Source: Volvariella volvacea V23 (Eukaryota; Basidiomycota; Agaricomycetes; Agaricales; Pluteaceae). From it: DNA of 64,000 bases. Position numbers and translations under genes: made by a program. The notes under the pieces are model-generated. The model saw only the letters and a program-made list of their open reading frames with translations, made no database searches and had not been told where the DNA came from. The DNA lies in assembly GCA_000349905.1 (NCBI GenBank), contig KB722756.1, positions 269,145 through 333,144 on the forward strand, given 5' to 3'. Positions 60,101 through 64,000 of the stretch are shown one piece after another (the first letter of the stretch is position 1; each line of letters starts with the position of its first letter).

Positions 60101-60411
60101 GAAGATGAAAGCGGAAGATGGACGAGCCGACAGCCATGGGGGTGGGTGATCAAGGTTCTACAAAGTGCCGAGGGAAAAGAGACAAAGAGGCTACGCAGGC
60201 GAGTTCTCCAGCGACTCGAGGCGTAGAATGGTGGAGAAAGGGGGGAGTGCCGCAAAAAACCCGAAAATATAGATACAGGAAGTCGAAAGCGGGAAGGGAA
60301 AACTCTATGGTGCAGGCGAAGAGGCGGAGTGCCGGTATTAAATAGGATGTGGATTAGATGAGCGCGGGCGAGAGGCGAAACGCGAGGCGGTGCTCGGGGT
60401 GGCGAAAGCGT

Positions 60412-60862
60412 CTAGTGCTTTCCCTTTTGCTAGAGAGGACGTGAGCTGCGTCGCGACGGCCAGGGAGAGGGGCACATACAGGTTTGCGCATCATTAGTGC
60501 AGCATCGTCCGACCCTGCATTTCCTTGCGAGGGCTAAACAAATCGAGGTTAGTGTGCGGCGGGGAGACGGAATGGAGAGCACGGACCGGAAGGTTGTAGG
60601 GCGTGACGGGGGCGGACTGCTTGGACTGGGTGGAGGCCGTCTTGGAGAGGGCCCTTTGGAGCTGTGGACGCGGTCGGGATGACTGGCGAAGGGCCGAGTG
60701 GGGATGACGTACCTTGGCCTCGCTCTCGGACTGGCGTTGGGCGTACATGTGGGGGTGCAGCGCGACGTTCTGCATGCTGGTGCAGCGGGGGAGGGTGTGG
60801 AGTGCCTGGGAGACACTGGGGAAGGCGACGAGGTTGGAGGGAGCCTGGGTGCGGGTGGACAT
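60412..60862 (-). CDS. small unrecognised protein, four exons, all introns in phase 0
   Basis: I do not recognise a family. Four exons (60862-60713, 60661-60587, 60533-60480, 60429-60412) are each a multiple of three and join to 98 residues. The introns are 51, 53 and 50 nt with donors gtacgt, gtccgt and gtatgt, acceptors ccacag, tttag and tctctag, and a clean ctaac branch site in the second. The start has an A at -3. The protein begins STRTQAPSNLVAFPSVSQAL, continues TLPRCTSMQNVALHPHMY and EAKLQRALSKTASTQSKQ, and ends in a basic KPQKGKH. It is Ser/Gln-rich with a short helical stretch in the middle, and has no signal peptide or membrane segment. It is the only gene I can support in the last 22 kb. 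An unspliced reading of the second intron would give a different C-terminus. Confidence 0.6.
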
Positions 60863-62779
60863 GTTGGAGGAGTGCAGCTGGTCTGGGACTTTGCTGAGGG
60901 GAGAGCGGAGGGCCACGGTTTATAAAGTGCGTTGCGTGACAGCACTCGCCCAATCTCGTGGCCCGATCCCATCTGGCCGATTGATCTCCGATTCGATGCA
61001 ATTATTTATTTTGTCTGCAAAATAATCAAATAATTGCGGTGAATCCACGCGACCCTGCCCTCGAGGCGGGCATCCAGCTGGTCTGCTCTCGGCCGTTTTT
61101 GCGTCGCATTCCCAGTCGGCGCGCAGGCTGAACACGGCTCCAAGCCCTGCAGACTTTTTGCGTTTGTGCGGTGGGATTCCAATCCAGAAATCTCAAAGCT
61201 GGAGCCGCACCCTCCGCGATTCCGGCCCCTCTGGCTGCACCCTGGCCAGCCTGTCCCAGTGCTGGGAGCGTATCAATGTCATCATCGTATCGCTCATCAA
61301 CGCACGACGCGTCATAGCATGTCCTCGCATCTTGCCTGGAACACCACCGCGTCGCAACATCTGCGCTTCCACGCATCCTGTCTGATTCAGACCACCTACA
61401 GCCGCGATCTCTCCCTTGACTATAGCTGATCACGCATCTCGCGTTTCTGCGCGTGCACATCGTGGTCATAGAACCACAAGCCCTTCCGGGATTAGTGACT
61501 CCCCCATCACATCGGAAACTCACTGCCTCGCCACAATCGTCCCACCAACCCAATCTACCCAGTCCATGTCATTCTACGCGCACCCTCTAACAACACTCTA
61601 ACAACTACAATTACCCGTCCTTGACTCATAGAGCCCTTTAGCTCCAAGGATTAATATAGATAACAGCTCTCAGCCCAAATCGATCACCAGAACCCTGAAC
61701 GCGAGGCTCCTCTGTCCAAGGGTCCGTAATGCAGAATCATTGAGCGCTCCGTTATCAACTCTCCATCATCGCGAGAAAATCCACGTCCCGACTTGGCCTC
61801 TCTGCTGCAATCCACGCTCGCACTGCTTGCAACCACAGTAACACGCTCATACGCGTCTCCATTTGCGCCCACGCGTCCGCGCGCCGCACCGCCCCAGATA
61901 GCCAGAGTGCCTTACCGCTCCTAGCGCGTACATAATCTTGCTATTTCACATCCCCCCTTCGTTTTGCTCAAATCCGCAACCTCCGCTTCTGATCCCCTGT
62001 CCCTTGACCGCATCGCACCGCGCCTCACCCCTCCCTCACCCCCCTCTACTTCCCTTCCCTTTTTCTGATTCGGATTCGGATTTGTACTCGGATTCCAAAC
62101 ACACCGTGGAGGCTATAACCTTTCCTCCTTGTACTTTTACTTCTCCTTTTGATGATGATGGCACAGATTGATGATGGGAACACAACATAACCTTGCAGAG
62201 CGCGAGCATCGATATCTCCTTTTGTCGGATGCACCTGGCGATGAACGAATAGCGAATGCGTCCCCAGCGTTCCGTACAGCACCAGCACCCGCATGGCACG
62301 ACGTGGTGCGATGGTCGTGCGCGAGTGCAGACGCTCTTTCCACCGCGCTCTCCGCAAGCTCCAATCGCAATCGCAATCGGAGAGATGAAAGGAAAGGCAA
62401 GGAGCCGATTGAGATTGCGCTTCTTGATTGCGATCGCAGCCCTCTCGGCCGCACTGTCGCAGCTCTCTGTCCCGCATTCGCCGGACGTGGGCGTGGCCGG
62501 TTGCGATTCGGAATTATCAAGAGGTCAAAGGTAAAAAGATCAAAGGTCAAAGGTCAATGGCAAGGCAATGGCAAGTCCTCGACTCGAACGGGCGGAAGGC
62601 CTCGCATCCGGAAAATGGCACCGCTCTTCCATTCTACCGTGGACAAGCTCCTGGAACTGGGTTCTCCGAGAGAGATGCTGCAAACTTGAAAAGTGTGTTG
62701 GTGTGCTATATGAGGGGTCTGTACGTACAGCCACGTACGTACGCTCCGCGTTCTTCTCAGCCTGAACGCGTCGAGTTGG

Positions 62780-62845
62780 GAATTCGGATATCTGTGAGGG
62801 TGCTCATTGCATTAACAATGAACACCCTCATGGATATTTGGATTT
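62780..62845. repeat. imperfect inverted repeat, 30-bp stem with 6-nt loop
   Basis: Arms 62780-62809 and 62816-62845 flank the loop cattaa. Of 30 positions, 23 are Watson-Crick pairs, 6 are G-T pairs that would be G-U in a plus-strand RNA, and 1 is a C-A mismatch. A plus-strand transcript would fold into a long hairpin. Confidence 0.75.
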
Positions 62846-63667
62846 GGTGACCATGACCATGAGGCATGAGGCGACGACGGCTCCTTATCGTGGGGTGCGA
62901 CTTGGTCTGCGATTTTGGGGGCCAGGCAGTGGAATGGAATGCAGGTACATCCCGCTTCGCTTGGCTTGAAAAAATGCGATCGAAAACGACCTGCACTGCA
63001 TACGCAGCACAACCCGCTGTTCATATCATATCACGCGTAAACTTGATGCACTATACCGTCCTTTGCTGGCTTTTCATCGACATCAACATCACTGGCATCA
63101 CCGTCTCGCGGACTTGAAAGAGAGGTACCAAGTGCTTTCTCCCCTCTACCCTCCTTGTCCTGGATCACCCCCGTCAAATCACTTTCAGGACTTTAGGATA
63201 TGATATGATGTGATTGAAGCCTGAAGGCTAAGACCTGAACATCCCAATTCAAAAACCCTGAACGCGTCTGGATCCCTGGCCCGCTCCACCTCATCTCACC
63301 CTCCTTTCCTCCGAAACTGACCCTCTTCTTTTGCATTCGCAGTCGCACTTCCATCTTCTGTCTTCTCTCTCTGTGTCTTCCTACCACAACTGGCACTCGC
63401 ATTGACATATCGTCCAGTATAACCCTCTCTTAGTCTAGCACACCACACGCCACACCACGCCACGATAAGTAGTACGCCACCCACCACCGTAACTCTGAGC
63501 GATCACTGGCACCAGCCACAGCTACCATTGAATCGCTCATTTACGGTTCACGACAACTTTACTCAGGTTCAAACTCTAACCGTTCATATCAGCCTCTACA
63601 GCCCCCGCTTGTGTCCGCTTTCGCTCCCTCCCGAAATGCGAGGCGAGCCTGAGCTGCTTTTCCCCTT

Positions 63668-63695
63668 TTGCCGTTTGCCTTTCGCCTTTCGCCTT
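63668..63695. repeat. short tandem repeat of a gcctttc heptamer
   Basis: Three to four near-exact gcctttc/g units in a pyrimidine-rich tract. A minor microsatellite. Confidence 0.6.
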
Positions 63696-64000
63696 TGCCT
63701 CCCCTTTCCCTTGCTATGCACCGTGACTACATTACAGTGCACATTATGTATTATAACGGCACGGCAAGTGCTCGTCAGCGGTGTAAAATCCGATTCCGAA
63801 CAGCGGCGACTGTAGGTTATGATGGCGGCGCGTACCAATATAGATATCAGTATATACCGCTGGTTTCTCCTGTATCTGTACGTAGTGCTATACGTCAAGC
63901 AAGCCCACCCACCACTGGCAGCAGTGCCCAAACAATCCCGATTCATGATATCATCTCATCTCCAACCTCCAACCTCCACCACAAAATCGACATCAATCTT

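Larger units (their letters stand above)
41239..60411. other. gene-poor region of 19 kb
   Basis: I found no supportable gene on either strand. Open frames are short (mostly 60-110 codons; the largest about 180), overlap each other and carry no family signature. I saw no tRNA with a sound cloverleaf, no reverse transcriptase or transposase motif, and no long terminal repeat. Features seen are a 14-T run near 49400, a pyrimidine-rich tract of repeated ttccc units near 42715-42790, repeated caatcg hexamers near 43207, and a strongly purine-rich plus strand from about 59340 to 60310. Spliced genes made of very short exons could be hidden, as ATG12 shows. Confidence 0.55.
60863..64000. other. gene-poor region with low-complexity tracts
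   Basis: No supportable gene. The left end should hold the promoter of the 98-residue gene. Repeated short units occur at 62362 (caatcg), 62525-62553 (caaaggt), 62720-62745 (acgt) and 63668-63695 (gcctttc). A plus-strand frame of 173 codons (62168-62689) runs through these repeats and is probably chance. Confidence 0.45.

Noticed and set aside
59375..60255. Several overlapping minus-strand frames rich in Ser, His, Pro and Phe (up to 156 codons)
   Set aside because: They are produced by the pyrimidine-rich minus strand, overlap in all frames and show no coding pattern.
41239..60411. LTR retrotransposon or DNA transposon in the gene desert
   Set aside because: No long terminal repeats, reverse transcriptase or transposase motifs were seen by eye; a database search could still find old remnants.
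61026..61553. 175-codon minus-strand frame rich in Arg, Cys and Asp
   Set aside because: It does not begin with ATG at its stated start and looks like a G+C-rich chance frame.
62168..62689. 173-codon plus-strand frame
   Set aside because: It runs through short tandem repeats that produce Arg-Asn and Lys-Val-Lys runs, and it has no recognisable domain.
1..64000. CRISPR arrays, bacterial operons, riboswitches or prophage
   Set aside because: The window is eukaryotic with spliced genes; no regularly spaced direct repeats were seen.

Overview
This window is nuclear DNA of a filamentous basidiomycete, most likely an Agaricomycete. The genes are dense on both strands in the first 41 kb and are cut by many short introns of about 50-60 nt with fungal splice sites. 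The gene content fits: terpene synthases of the basidiomycete type, a sphingolipid C9-methyltransferase, a GT90/CAP59-like glycosyltransferase, and a multigene family beginning LPxELExVIFE that looks like the expanded Agaricomycete families. Most coding calls rest on joining exons by eye at GT-AG (twice GC-AG) sites with phase checked; no alignment or RNA evidence was available.

Layout. 1-6.1 kb holds housekeeping genes: the 5' part of UBA2 (SUMO E1), a DUF4436-like membrane protein, an unrecognised Ser/Pro-rich protein, and BNA1 (3-hydroxyanthranilate dioxygenase). 6.4-18.4 kb is a family of terpene synthases, all on the minus strand: two intact genes, one recent pseudogene and one or two old fragments, interrupted by an intact 15-exon threonyl-tRNA synthetase. 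A 100-N assembly gap follows at 18.6 kb. 20.0-22.3 kb is a GT90 glycosyltransferase. 24.3-25.9 kb is a decayed NAD(P)-dependent reductase (extended SDR). 27.3-31.4 kb encodes a Clr4/SUV39-type histone H3K9 methyltransferase with a chromodomain and two microexons. 31.7-37.6 kb is a tandem array of LPxELE proteins (three intact, one with indels, one remnant). 38.1-41.2 kb holds the divergent pair sphingolipid C9-methyltransferase and ATG12.

From 41.2 kb to the end the window is nearly gene-free. I found only one supportable gene there, a 98-residue, four-exon gene at 60.4-60.9 kb, plus low-complexity tracts and a strong 30-bp imperfect hairpin at 62.8 kb.

No single pathway unites the window. 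The terpene synthases would make hydrocarbon scaffolds from farnesyl diphosphate. The nearby SDR could once have been a tailoring enzyme, but it is broken, and no cytochrome P450 is present. The most notable observations are the birth-and-death terpene synthase array around an essential tRNA synthetase, the tRNA synthetase's alternative N-terminus that resembles a mitochondrial presequence, the microexons in the H3K9 methyltransferase, the LPxELE array, the 19-kb gene desert and the hairpin.
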